Positions 9,701 through 18,334 of a stretch of 64,000 bases of DNA are shown here, piece by piece. The translations under genes were made by a program, and so were the position numbers. Source of the DNA: Aureliella helgolandensis. Lineage in GTDB: Bacteria > Planctomycetota > Planctomycetia > Pirellulales > Pirellulaceae. The first letter of the stretch is position 1; every line of letters starts with the position of its first letter. Below the pieces are notes generated by a model, which was not told the DNA's origin, did no database searches, and worked only from the letters and a program-made list of their open reading frames with translations. The stretch spans positions 7,122,501-7,186,500 of the forward strand of contig NZ_CP036298.1 in the NCBI RefSeq assembly GCF_007752135.1. Reading direction: 5' to 3'.

Positions 9701-10056
9701 ACGCAGAAGTGGCCAACAACTATCGCGACGAATTGGCCGCTCGCTCACGCTTCATGATGGGAGAAGTCTACTTTTCCCAGCGTGATTTCGTAAAAGCCAT
9801 CCCAGAATTCCAACGCGTGATGTTTGGCTTTGGTGGGGAAAGGGCTCCTGAGGACATCAAGAACTGGCAAGCCAAAAGTGCTTTCGAAGCGGCTCGCTGT
9901 AGTGAGGTCCTCCTAGAGAGTCTCAAGGGCAATGGACGCCAAAAGATCATCCAGACAGCCCAAGAGTTCTACAACTTTATCGTTGAGAAACATGCCCAGC
10001 ACGACCTGGCTGCCAAGGCTCAGACGCGTCTAGGTGATCTCAAGAAGTTACGCTAA
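6751..10056 (+). CDS. Exported giant tetratricopeptide-repeat protein
   Basis: This 1101-residue protein starts with a signal-peptide-like segment (hydrophobic LLVHSLLSLLGCWVSL, cleavage plausible after SLRAQ near residue 37). Almost all of the rest is TPR-type helical repeats of about 34-37 residues, of the TPR_6/BamD-YbgF style. Examples are AIDAFTRALQDKK, AIKHYNALLDNK, YYSQLLKQFPESKHA, AAQAYAKLREADP, YNFIVEKHAQHDLA. Such arrays act as protein-binding scaffolds, here in the periplasm. The ATG has an AGGA site 4 bases upstream. It is the first gene of a same-strand group with ExbB, ExbD and a large membrane protein, so it is probably the periplasmic partner of that energised complex. That role is inferred from gene order only. 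Confidence 0.85.
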   Translation: MAVNTYPSTHHSLLVHSLLSLLGCWVSLGSMGSLRAQDSDQAAAGQASNRRAIAYYSDAASFQNSGAHKLAIEEWHKLLKEFPDDPLASKAWHYLGVCAIQLTPPNYPEAIDAFTRALQDKKLEIREESLINLSWCQFTQARQAPAGSPAQRAGLEAARDSLTTFLRSYGEGSHLDQAQFYLGEIEYSLGNTQNAIKHYNALLDNKALTQSSLRPEARYAVAVAYEEQELLNQAQKNYQQFATEHADHRLVGEVRVRLADLLLRDGKSAEAEELLSQINTAPGQSKMADYALLRMGYAVGQQGDTEKAAGYYSQLLKQFPESKHAATAALSLGQILFQKGQLEQAQEQFRSILAAQDNQSAEAAHWLATTLLKQGEPQQAVTMIEESLKWATATPSATSLKMDLADALYAQPDQLEKAQETYESIAIDSPKDPLAPRATYNAAFAALQRGLHADARRLAESFLGKYPQDPLRNDVAYIAAEALLQQGEHAAAAQAYAKLREADPENPTYQLWTLRLGMAYYLDGEYPSAIELLKSDMTTFETPAQNAEAQFIVGASLLYQEEFPAAIEQLTASHQTDDAWVSADEVLLLLAEAHQRNKDDAAAKQTLQSLLKKYPNSRLKSQVDYKLAQLSAAMSHFEEAIEGYRRIVQDPQAPQYHNFASYGIVWCLMQQDNYQAALDALTPLLEKRLTDSIGSEARLAHGVCLRKVGETEDAIAALQEYIESQPSAKSLSNARYELGLAYTELRQWDAATTQFEAILAETPDYPAMDKVLYELGWNYQDKGEAATGAKYFNRLVQDFPQSSFVGDATYMLAQQQYDSADYANSAQTYQAVLSSTQDPTLIEKATYKLGWSHFQQERFPQAASSFQSQVEQAPNGPLAVDALFMRAECDFKQEQFDAAAKGYQAAREKLEASTNTAASAQVRTLIYLHAAQCFRELKEWEQCETWLKIVLEQHAESPYMPTALYEMGYCKQNQGQVEEALKYYAEVANNYRDELAARSRFMMGEVYFSQRDFVKAIPEFQRVMFGFGGERAPEDIKNWQAKSAFEAARCSEVLLESLKGNGRQKIIQTAQEFYNFIVEKHAQHDLAAKAQTRLGDLKKLR

Positions 10057-10188
10057 CAACGGTTTGGGCCGCAGCCCGCAGAAATGAACGCCACTGCATT
10101 TTGCGACCACCCGCCGCAGTGCTACCGCTCCGGCAGAAGAAGCTTTCGGAACCTAGCTACCACACACTACTAACCTTCAGGCAACTCG

Positions 10189-11304
10189 ATGGAAGATGGT
10201 GCACATCGTGTCCCGCAACTTGAACCGCCAACCGCTGGCTGTACCACTTCGCGCAACATGGGTGACCGCCTCATGACCGCTCGCTATTCCCACGGGGCGC
10301 CCGGCAGCTACCGATTCCGATTGTGTATCCCTGCATTGTGCATCTTGGCCTTCAGTCTAGGGCTGGAGACCACGCCGGCTCGAGGGCAAGCGCCGGCAAT
10401 CCCCAATCCGGTCCGTCCAGGCCTCACCGCGCAGACCACAGAAAATTCCGCAACGGCAACAACCGGCGCGGCGACCAATCCAGCCACCGGTATTTCCCAA
10501 CAGGAACTGCAACAGTTGGCTGCTGAGGCAGCCGAAAACCGGGCGAACTCAACGGCCCCGACCGCGGGCCTGCAAAGCAGCCTTAACTTTCTCGCCTTGC
10601 TAGTCGAAGGGGGCGTGCTCATGATCCCCATTGCCATCATGAGCCTCTTGGTCGTAGCGGTAGCCCTAGAACGCTTCTTCGCGCTGCGACGTGGACGCCT
10701 CTTTCCCGCAGGGCTCCGGCGTGAGCTGCGCCGCGCGACCGCCGCCAGCGTCACCGAAGAATTTTCACCACCGCTCTTGTTTCAAGCCAGCGAACGGTAT
10801 CCGTCGGTCGCTGGTCGAATCCTCCAAGACGTCCTGTTGAAACTCGGTCGCCCCATTCCAGAAGCTGAGATGACGATCAACGAGAGCACGCAGCGCGAAG
10901 CGGATGCGATGTACAATAACGTCCGCTGGCTAACCCTGGCGGCCGCGGTCACCCCGCTCATCGGCCTCTTGGGAACCGTGTGGGGCATGATCATCGCCTT
11001 TTACAATACAACTCAGCTTGGCTCGGGCATGAATAAAGCGGAGTTTCTGGCTGAAGGCATTTATGTTGCGTTGGTGACCACCCTGGGTGGTTTGGCCGTT
11101 GCGATTCCCGCCGCCATCTTTGCACACTACTTCGAAGGACGCATCACGAAAACGTTGGCAAAGATAGATGCCGAAATACGGCGGTTGATGCCAGCCATCG
11201 AAGCCCTTGAAGGAAAGTCGCGTTACGTCATGAGCCCAGCCGGGTTGGTGGAGCGAAAACTATCGAAGGCGCCACCACCACCTCCAGCCACTTCGCCTAA
11301 ATAG
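10189..11304 (+). CDS. MotA/TolQ/ExbB proton channel family protein
   Basis: This protein of up to 371 residues is a proton-channel subunit of the ExbB/TolQ family, which with ExbD uses the proton-motive force to drive a transducer. From about residue 130 it shows the first helix (GGVLMIPIAIMSLLVVAVAL) and ERFFALRRGR. The two-helix TolQ/ExbB core follows: NNVRWLTLAAAVTPLIGLLG, TVWGMIIAFYNTT, then EGIYVALVTTLGGLAVAIPA. Ahead of this is an exported N-terminal extension with a signal-peptide-like segment and an Ala/Thr/Asn-rich linker, as in other planctomycete ExbB proteins. The start is uncertain: 10189, 10258 and 10273 are all in-frame ATGs. The last gives the most normal signal peptide (RFRLCIPALCILAFSLGL). 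Confidence 0.92.
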   Translation: MEDGAHRVPQLEPPTAGCTTSRNMGDRLMTARYSHGAPGSYRFRLCIPALCILAFSLGLETTPARGQAPAIPNPVRPGLTAQTTENSATATTGAATNPATGISQQELQQLAAEAAENRANSTAPTAGLQSSLNFLALLVEGGVLMIPIAIMSLLVVAVALERFFALRRGRLFPAGLRRELRRATAASVTEEFSPPLLFQASERYPSVAGRILQDVLLKLGRPIPEAEMTINESTQREADAMYNNVRWLTLAAAVTPLIGLLGTVWGMIIAFYNTTQLGSGMNKAEFLAEGIYVALVTTLGGLAVAIPAAIFAHYFEGRITKTLAKIDAEIRRLMPAIEALEGKSRYVMSPAGLVERKLSKAPPPPPATSPK

Positions 11305-11498
11305 TAACCCGCCACGTGACAGATTGTTGATTGAATCGATTTTCGCGTACGAACTACAACCAGCCGCAAGGCGCGACCCCACGGTTAGCAATGGAGAATC
11401 TGACCGCAGCTCGGTGCGACGGATCCCAACAACCAGCCGACGAGCAAGGCACAAGTGACTGCACCCCGAGGGGGCGCCGCACACCTGAAAGTTGACCA

Positions 11499-11915
11499 AT
11501 GGCAGCACAGATAAAACGCGGACAAGTACTGAGTGCGCTGAGCATGACGCCTCTCATCGATGTCGTGTTCTTGTTGCTCATTTTCTTCCTAGTGGCGTCG
11601 CGTCTCAACCAAGAAGACCGCGAACTCGATGTGCCGCTGCCTAGTGCGGCCAATGCGATGCCCATGACGGTTGAACCCCAAGAGCTGATCGTGAATATCG
11701 ACCAAAGAGGCTCGCTCTACGTCAACGGTGAATACATGCAATCCGAACAGTTCGAGCAACTGTTGCGAAAATCGGTCCTTGACAATCCACTCGGGCAATC
11801 CGTAATGATTCGCGCCGATCGATCCGTACCACTCCAAACTCCCGTCAGTGTTATGGACATCTGCCTCAAATGTGGGGCAGCGTACTCCCTTTCCATCGCC
11901 GATGACGAATCCTAG
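11499..11915 (+). CDS. ExbD/TolR family biopolymer transport protein
   Basis: This 138-residue protein has one N-terminal membrane helix, MTPLIDVVFLLLIFFLVASR. It contains the conserved Asp that carries protons in ExbD/TolR, followed by a periplasmic ExbD domain (EPQELIVNIDQRGSLYVNG, VMIRADRSVPLQ, VMDICLKCGA). It partners with the ExbB encoded 194 bp upstream. The stop codon at 11913-11915 overlaps the likely start of the next gene (ATG at 11902), which points to translational coupling between ExbD and the large downstream membrane protein. Many related clusters carry two ExbD genes. Only one is present here. Confidence 0.95.
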   Translation: MAAQIKRGQVLSALSMTPLIDVVFLLLIFFLVASRLNQEDRELDVPLPSAANAMPMTVEPQELIVNIDQRGSLYVNGEYMQSEQFEQLLRKSVLDNPLGQSVMIRADRSVPLQTPVSVMDICLKCGAAYSLSIADDES

Positions 11916-14900
11916 CGCCATGACCGATCATCGCAGATACTCCGATCTAGCCGGCATCTCTTCAGCAGACGAAGATGCGGAGTTGACGTCTTTTTGGCCA
12001 GTCAACCTGGCGTTGGGCTTTCTGGGCGCTGCAGTCATTGGACTCGGCTTCTACCTGCTGGACCAAGAAGACCCCAACCCCCTGCGCAATCCATGGCTGT
12101 ACGCGATTGCCATTCCCGTGGCCCTCGTCGCTTGCTCCCTGTTGCTCAATAACCTAGTGAGCCGGGTTGTTGAAAAGTCGATGCAACTGGCATTTCTGCT
12201 GAGCATGTTGATCCACCTGTTGTTATTGGTCTACGCGGTCAACATTGTGATATTCTCACGCATGTGGCCCGATGCGTTTGAAGCCTTCTCCATTCAACGG
12301 CAACAGCTCGAACGGCAAACGCTGCTGGCCAATCAATACCATCGCGTTAACACGAAATCGACTGCAGGTCACAAGCCTGATTACCTGCAGCACGTCGCCA
12401 CCGAGCACCAGCCCACCGAGATAGAACTGGCGGAATCGCCAGCCCTGCAACTCACCCGCTCAGCCCAAGCCAATTTAGTCAGTCCGGCCCCGCGTGTGGA
12501 ACGAACGGCCAACGCGCATTTGATCGAGCGATTGGAATCGAACAACTCGGTAGCCGCTTCCGCCGAGCAACTTGCCTCACTTTCACGGAGCACGATGGAA
12601 ACGCTTCCGCGAACGCCAACGACCGCCCCCTCGCCGCCACCGCTGCCGTTTGAGTCCACGCAGCTTCCCTCGTTAGCTCCCAGTGAGCCCAGCTCTCGCT
12701 CCCAGAGGCAACGCTCTGATATCCCGAACCCAATCGCCAGGGTCCCGGCGAGTTCCAGCGTCGAACCAGTGTCTCCGCCACTCCAGTCGGCCGTACTACT
12801 GCGAGCCGAACCCGATGCCCCCTCGGCAACGAGCCAGCCTATCACTGCTCTACCGCGCACCGAACGGGCACCGCCCAACACACCTCTTGCACGTCCCTCA
12901 ATCGACAGCCCCGAACTGGTGGTTGACTCCAATACGAACAATCCGAGCATCGCCCCCTCTCCGGCTGCCACCAACCGCAATTCGGCCTCGAGGCAGCGCA
13001 ATACGCCACTTCCTCTAGCCGCTCCCACGGTCTCAACACTCCCAGCACGTTCGCTGTCGAACGTGCAACTGGAGCGACAGGAAGCTTCCACCGCCTTAAC
13101 TTCCCCACTGCCAAGCTCGGGTACGGAGGCTCAGAGAATCGCGAGGGATACCGCTGGAGGTCAGAGTGGACTTCCCTCTGCAGCATCTCAACCGGTGTAT
13201 GGTGCGGAGACCTTGGCCGCCCAGGCGAAGAACTCTCCAGCCAACAGCGTTGCCCCCGCCGAGACGCGGCCCAATCGAGTTGCCGATCGACGCCCCGCAG
13301 CATCGCAACTGCCGAGCCTCGACCTTCCACAAAGTCCTAGATGGACAGGCACTCCTAGCCTGTCCACGAATAGTACCGGCAGCGCTCAACATCGCATCGA
13401 GCGCAATCGCGACGACTTAGGCGCCGCTGCTCGCGATGATTTTGCCGGACTGCAAGGAGCGGGTCGACCGATCGAGCGTGCCACGGTCGGGCTACCAGGC
13501 GATGCTGGCCCGACAATTTCGTCCGAAATTGCCGAGATCGTAGCCGGGGCATCTCCCACTCAACCTTCCACCTCAGAGCCGCCCTCCGACGAGCTGGCGG
13601 CTGACGCGGTGGCTGGTGCACAACTCCAACGCAAGTCGGACTCTGGCCAGACAGGTCTCTCGCCCCTGAACGATTTCGGACCTAGCCATGCTGAAGCGGA
13701 CAACACGGCTGCAGTGGACGGGCTAGAGAGTTATGCCACACAAATGCAGCGTCAGGAATTGGCCCCCGCTGCCCCCTCAGCGGCCGACCCGTCTTTGAAC
13801 GTGGCCAGTAACGGCCCGACTCGAACCGAGCTCGACAATGCGTTGGCTCCCGCTCAAGCAGCAATTGCGATCCCTGAACTCACCGGTGACGACCGCGACT
13901 CAACGGCTGCTTCGCTGGCCCCCTTGTCGGGAAGTCCGCTTGAATCAATTTCTCGCGATCGCCGATGGGCCGATGAACCGACAACGGCGATGCTGCTCGA
14001 GATTGACGCCAACCTGGGAGCCGGCGGCGTCGCACCACAACTGGATCAAACGGGACCAGTACTTGCCCGTCGTAGCGAACGGCGCGATCCATTGGCCCTG
14101 CCGCAGATTGACGCCCAACGTTTTGCTAGGCAGGACGTGGGCGGACCGCTGGCTGCAGGACAGCAAGCCTCCGTGCCCAAGCCAGCGTTCCAGCAGCGGA
14201 TTGAACGCTTGCGGGACCGCGATCCCCAAGATCCATCCACCGCGGCGCCGGAAACAGAGTTGGCCATCGAACGCGGCCTGACGTTTCTCTCCAAATTCCA
14301 ACGCCCGAACGGTTCGTGGCGTCTTCAAGACTTTGACACCACGGTGCTGATCCGAAGCGATACCGCGGCCACCGGCTTGGCTCTGCTTGCATTCCAAGGA
14401 GCGGGGTACACGCATCGTCAATTCAAATACGCCGACCAGGTCGACCTCGCACTCAAATTTTTGATCGAGAACCAGCGGCCCTCGGGGGACCTTTACATCC
14501 CCCAAGACCCAGCATCCGACCAAAATGCTTGGCTCTACTCGCACGGCATCGCGACACTAGCTCTCTGCGAGGCCTATGGAATGACGCAAGATCCAGAACT
14601 CAAGGTGGCCGCCCAGCAAGCCCTTAATTTCATGGTGGCCAGTCAAGACCCGAAACAGGGAGGCTGGAGGTATCGCCCGCAGTTTGGCGCCGACACCAGC
14701 GTTAGTGGTTGGTTCATGATGGCTTTCAAAAGCGGACAGCTGGCCGGATTGGAAGTCCCCTCAGAAACCTTCGACCGCATCGAAAACTACTTAGATGCCA
14801 GCCAACAATCCCCGCAGGTGCCTTACCTGTACCGGTACAATCCCTACGCAGCCGATACTCCACAACAGCGACACGGCCTACAGCCAACGGCGGTGATGAC

Positions 14901-15288
14901 GAGCGTCGGGCTCCTGATGCGACTCTATTTCGATTGGAATCGCAATCAGCCCCGCATGTTGGCTGGAGCCGACCACCTCCTCGACCACTTACCCAACAAC
15001 GGCACCGCCATCCGTTCTCAGCGCGATACCTACTACTGGTACTACGCAACCCAAGTCATGTTCCACATGCAAGGCGCGCATTGGAAACGGTGGCACGATG
15101 AACTCTACCCTCTATTGATCAACCACCAGGTTGCGCAGGGCGAATTCGAGGGGAGCTGGGATCCCCTCTCTCCCACCCCTGATCTGTGGGCAAACTACGG
15201 CGGCCGGCTCTACGTCACCACTCTGAATCTGCTGTCGCTCGAAGTCAGCTATCGGCACTTGCCGCTCTACGACGCCACGGCTAAGTAA
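11902..15288 (+). CDS. Giant membrane protein with Ser/Pro-rich linker and C-terminal terpenoid-cyclase-fold domain
   Basis: About 1128 residues from the ATG at 11902 (14-base overlap with exbD), or 1122 from 11920. The open frame extends back to 11848 but would then lie deep in exbD. Three hydrophobic helices sit near the N-terminus (LALGFLGAAVIGLGFYLL, LYAIAIPVALVACSLLL, MQLAFLLSMLIHLLLLVYAV). About 650-700 residues of Ser/Pro/Ala/Thr/Gln-rich low complexity follow. The last ~360 residues form an alpha/alpha-toroid of the prenyltransferase / squalene-hopene cyclase type, with repeats such as AIERGLTFLSKFQRPNGSW, ALKFLIENQRPSGDLY and ALNFMVASQDPKQGGWRY. I see no catalytic DxDD motif of true hopene cyclases, so enzymatic cyclisation is unlikely. 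The predicted topology puts linker and toroid in the periplasm. Order and coupling with ExbB/ExbD suggest it is the transducer of the complex (inference). Confidence 0.85.
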   Translation: MTNPSAMTDHRRYSDLAGISSADEDAELTSFWPVNLALGFLGAAVIGLGFYLLDQEDPNPLRNPWLYAIAIPVALVACSLLLNNLVSRVVEKSMQLAFLLSMLIHLLLLVYAVNIVIFSRMWPDAFEAFSIQRQQLERQTLLANQYHRVNTKSTAGHKPDYLQHVATEHQPTEIELAESPALQLTRSAQANLVSPAPRVERTANAHLIERLESNNSVAASAEQLASLSRSTMETLPRTPTTAPSPPPLPFESTQLPSLAPSEPSSRSQRQRSDIPNPIARVPASSSVEPVSPPLQSAVLLRAEPDAPSATSQPITALPRTERAPPNTPLARPSIDSPELVVDSNTNNPSIAPSPAATNRNSASRQRNTPLPLAAPTVSTLPARSLSNVQLERQEASTALTSPLPSSGTEAQRIARDTAGGQSGLPSAASQPVYGAETLAAQAKNSPANSVAPAETRPNRVADRRPAASQLPSLDLPQSPRWTGTPSLSTNSTGSAQHRIERNRDDLGAAARDDFAGLQGAGRPIERATVGLPGDAGPTISSEIAEIVAGASPTQPSTSEPPSDELAADAVAGAQLQRKSDSGQTGLSPLNDFGPSHAEADNTAAVDGLESYATQMQRQELAPAAPSAADPSLNVASNGPTRTELDNALAPAQAAIAIPELTGDDRDSTAASLAPLSGSPLESISRDRRWADEPTTAMLLEIDANLGAGGVAPQLDQTGPVLARRSERRDPLALPQIDAQRFARQDVGGPLAAGQQASVPKPAFQQRIERLRDRDPQDPSTAAPETELAIERGLTFLSKFQRPNGSWRLQDFDTTVLIRSDTAATGLALLAFQGAGYTHRQFKYADQVDLALKFLIENQRPSGDLYIPQDPASDQNAWLYSHGIATLALCEAYGMTQDPELKVAAQQALNFMVASQDPKQGGWRYRPQFGADTSVSGWFMMAFKSGQLAGLEVPSETFDRIENYLDASQQSPQVPYLYRYNPYAADTPQQRHGLQPTAVMTSVGLLMRLYFDWNRNQPRMLAGADHLLDHLPNNGTAIRSQRDTYYWYYATQVMFHMQGAHWKRWHDELYPLLINHQVAQGEFEGSWDPLSPTPDLWANYGGRLYVTTLNLLSLEVSYRHLPLYDATAK

Positions 15289-15414
15289 TTTCCGTGCCTG
15301 GGATGCAGCGGGGAACAGGCAAGCCACACTTACAGGCCAAGCATGCCAACGTACCAGGCGTCGTTGTAGTCGGCGGTGTGGGGCTCGGCGGAGTGGGCTT
15401 TAGCTTGAAACTCT

Positions 15415-15512
<98 letters not shown>

Positions 15513-15654
15513 GAGTGTTGCTTGCTGCCCCCCTTGAGCTCTCGACCGGATGACGGCGGATCGCGTCCTGCGGTTGCGAGAGAATTGCGGCAAGCTGATT
15601 GCAGAAGAGCTACGCTGGCTGGGGGCCTGCCAGACCTGCGTAGCCAAGGCTGCC

Positions 15655-16485
15655 TTAGCGCTGGCAGGTGGGGCAATAGAACGTTGACCGCTGAGCTTGG
15701 ACGATGCGGACAATCTTGGAACGCTGGCACTGGGGACACAACTCCCCAGCTCGATCGTAAACGCGATGCATGTTTTGGTAGCTACCGGGATCGTTGAGTG
15801 CATTTCGGTAGGTGCCGTCTGACAGAGTCGATCCCTCGTGCTCGATAGCGGTTAGCAGGATTTCGAGCATGGCGGCATGCAAGGCAGCAGTCTTTTTCGA
15901 GCTCAGGCTGCTACAGACTCGCGCGGGATGAATACGAGCTTGATGCAACATTTCCGATGCATACAAGTTCCCAACGCCTGCCAACAGCTTTTGATCCAGT
16001 AGGGCGACTTTGATTGCCCGCGATGTACTCGACAGTCGCTGTCGGAATTCGGCCAGAGTGATGGCCAGCGCATCGGGCCCCAAGCGTCCCTGGACGATTC
16101 GCTGGTGCAGCTCCTCCTCCAGCAGCATCTCGACCGTTCCCAGCCCACGTCGATCCCAAAACAACATCCTCAGGCGTGGCTGCCCCTTAAAATCAATCTG
16201 CAACCGCACATGCTCGTGGGAAGGCGGCAGCTCTAGCGACACCAATCCGGTCATCTTCGGCTGCAGAACCAGCACATGGGGACTTATGTGCAATACGACC
16301 CGTTTTCCAAGTCGAGAAATTTGATCGATCGCCCCTCCTACCAACTGTTGCTGAATCGTTCCGATGGCTGGCTGAATCACGATGGGTCGATAGCGGCAGG
16401 CTGGAAGCGTGACATCTGCGATGCGACGTCCCAGGAGCGGACGCAGACCGCGGCACATGGTTTCAACTTCTGGCAACTCAGGCAT
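15655..16485 (-). CDS. mutM: Formamidopyrimidine-DNA glycosylase (Fpg/MutM)
   Basis: This 276-residue bifunctional DNA glycosylase/AP lyase removes 8-oxoguanine and related lesions. It begins MPELPEVETMCRGLRP, so the catalytic Pro2 and Glu3 are in place. It has the Lys of QPKMTG, the helix-two-turn-helix region LLDQKLLAGVGNLYASEML, and a C-terminal zinc finger (CPQC near the end and CPTC in the last seven residues). Length is typical. It follows the AI-2E family permease gene by two bases on the same strand and is probably co-transcribed with it. No functional link is known. Confidence 0.97.
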   Translation of the reverse strand: MPELPEVETMCRGLRPLLGRRIADVTLPACRYRPIVIQPAIGTIQQQLVGGAIDQISRLGKRVVLHISPHVLVLQPKMTGLVSLELPPSHEHVRLQIDFKGQPRLRMLFWDRRGLGTVEMLLEEELHQRIVQGRLGPDALAITLAEFRQRLSSTSRAIKVALLDQKLLAGVGNLYASEMLHQARIHPARVCSSLSSKKTAALHAAMLEILLTAIEHEGSTLSDGTYRNALNDPGSYQNMHRVYDRAGELCPQCQRSKIVRIVQAQRSTFYCPTCQR

Positions 16486-16487
16486 GG

Positions 16488-18107
16488 TCAGCGTTTCTTA
16501 GACCGCGTCCGCCGCGTGGCGCGTGAACCGCGTTTGGGTGGAGGGCTAGAAGCTTGGTTTTTCGGCAGGGAATCGGGCTCGGTCCTAGCTTCCTCACCAG
16601 AGGCGCCTGCTTGGGAAGCGTCGCTCGCGGGAGCCGTTGCAGTAGGCGGGGACTCTGCGGCAACAGATTCTGCAGACGCAGATTTCGAGACGACGGCCTC
16701 CTCACTCACCCCCTCGGTGCTGAAGACGACGCGTTGCCCCTCGAAGTGCATCAGCTCGCGTTGCAAAATGCTGAGCAGTGTCTGCAGCATGGCCACTACC
16801 ATCGGGCCCACCACAATCCCGATGGGCCCGAGTGTCTGCACACCTCCCAAGACGCTGAGCAGTGCCAAGAGAGGATGCAACTGGGATTGTCCGTGTAGCA
16901 CAACCGCCTTAACGATATTATCGACCGTCCCCACCACGGCCACGCCCCACACAGCCAACAGGGAGGCAGCCCAAATCCGCCCTTCATAGAGCCCCAGATA
17001 CAAGCAGACGGGTACCCAGACGACAGCGGGCCCAACAAAGGGAACCATTGCAAATATAGTGGTCAGCATGACCAGTAAGACCAAGACATCCATGCTCGCA
17101 AAATAGTACCCAACGCCAGCGGTAACCCCTTGCACCAGGGCGGACAGCACGGTGGCCAGCACGACTGCGCGACTGATGCGATCAAATTCAAGCAACAGCT
17201 CTTCTTCGTAGCTGTCATCCAACGGACTCAAACGCATCACCGATTTAATCATCGATGGACCGTCGTAGAGGAAGAAAAACGTGGCGACGATGAGAATGAT
17301 GCTGCCCAAGATCAACTTGACCATAAAGGCACCGGTTGCCCCGGTGATCGACAATAAGCGAGGGCGAACATAGTTCACCATCGTTTCGGTCATTCCCCTG
17401 ACACTTTCTGCCGTTGGATTGGCGTATTCTTTAGCCAACGAGCGGATGGTTCCTCCCAAAAGCTCCGTCTTCAATTTGCCGAATTGAGAACGTAGTTGCA
17501 CGGCCGCTTTGGAGGCGACGAAATCATCCTCATCGGGCTGGCCAATCGCCTCGGCCTGCTCCAACAACTCCGTAATTTGGGCATCCCAATCCGCCCCGGA
17601 CTGCACATGTATCCGCTCTTGGAGTCGCGTCAACGCCTGCTTCACGCGACGCCCACTGTCTTGAAGTGCCTTGTTATCGCCCGAGACGTAGGGTGCATTG
17701 GTATTGTCGATCACTTTATCGATCTCAACCCCAACCTCCTCCAGTGCATCCTCATAGCTGGGCATTTGCAGACCGAGCGAGTCGCGAATCGTTTCGATGC
17801 GGAGGCGAATCACGGAGGGATTATTGTTGTCCTTGATCAACCTCAGCCCTTGCACGGCGGCCATGCTGACAACGACGCCCACCGGTATCATGAGCGTCAG
17901 CATGATGAGCAACGTGGTTGCCACGGCTGCCAAGCGATCCCGATGCCCCGTTTTTTCGAGCACCCAACGATGCAAAGGGCGAAAGACAACGACCAGAACG
18001 GCGGCCAGAAAGACGGGAACGAAGAATCCAATCAGCACTTTGTAGAACAGGAGTCCAATCGCGACAATACTCGCGATCAACACCGCAAACGAAATCAAAC
18101 GTGACAT
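16488..18107 (-). CDS. AI-2E/PerM (UPF0118) family membrane transporter
   Basis: About 539 residues from the ATG at 18107. A 20-codon extension to a TTG at 18167 is possible but adds a non-hydrophobic leader. The N-terminal half starts with MSRLISFAVLIASIVAIGLL, FFVPVFLAAVLVVVFRPLH and TTLLIMLTLMIPVGVVVS. The C-terminal half carries the family's characteristic helices and loops: LILGSIILIVATFFFLYDG, AMVPFVGPAVVWVPVCLYL, LGGVQTLGPIGIVVGPMVVA. The long loop between the second and third hydrophobic blocks (about 180 residues) and a charged Ser/Pro/Ala-rich tail make it longer than the usual ~350. Family members export small molecules or ions, but the substrate cannot be told here. Confidence 0.88.
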   Translation of the reverse strand: MSRLISFAVLIASIVAIGLLFYKVLIGFFVPVFLAAVLVVVFRPLHRWVLEKTGHRDRLAAVATTLLIMLTLMIPVGVVVSMAAVQGLRLIKDNNNPSVIRLRIETIRDSLGLQMPSYEDALEEVGVEIDKVIDNTNAPYVSGDNKALQDSGRRVKQALTRLQERIHVQSGADWDAQITELLEQAEAIGQPDEDDFVASKAAVQLRSQFGKLKTELLGGTIRSLAKEYANPTAESVRGMTETMVNYVRPRLLSITGATGAFMVKLILGSIILIVATFFFLYDGPSMIKSVMRLSPLDDSYEEELLLEFDRISRAVVLATVLSALVQGVTAGVGYYFASMDVLVLLVMLTTIFAMVPFVGPAVVWVPVCLYLGLYEGRIWAASLLAVWGVAVVGTVDNIVKAVVLHGQSQLHPLLALLSVLGGVQTLGPIGIVVGPMVVAMLQTLLSILQRELMHFEGQRVVFSTEGVSEEAVVSKSASAESVAAESPPTATAPASDASQAGASGEEARTEPDSLPKNQASSPPPKRGSRATRRTRSKKR

Positions 18108-18334
18108 GGAAGTCCAGCAAGACCGAGAAGCGTAATTTTGAAAAGAGCCAGTCGGCGCGACGGCCAAAGCCCCCCTAGCAGCAAATCGACTCCCGGGCTG
18201 AGTCGAGCCGAAACAAGTGTACTAAGAGATGTCTTGGAACGCCGGGAGGGCAACTGGTGAGAAGGGCTGATTTGTGCGAAAATCTGGGCGCTCTCCACTT
18301 TACAATGGCGTAAGAAAAGAAACGGCCCCTGGCA

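Noticed and set aside
11848-11901. Upstream start for the giant membrane protein
   Set aside because: It would place 18 extra codons inside exbD in another frame. The ATGs at 11902 and 11920 fit the usual short overlap or spacing.
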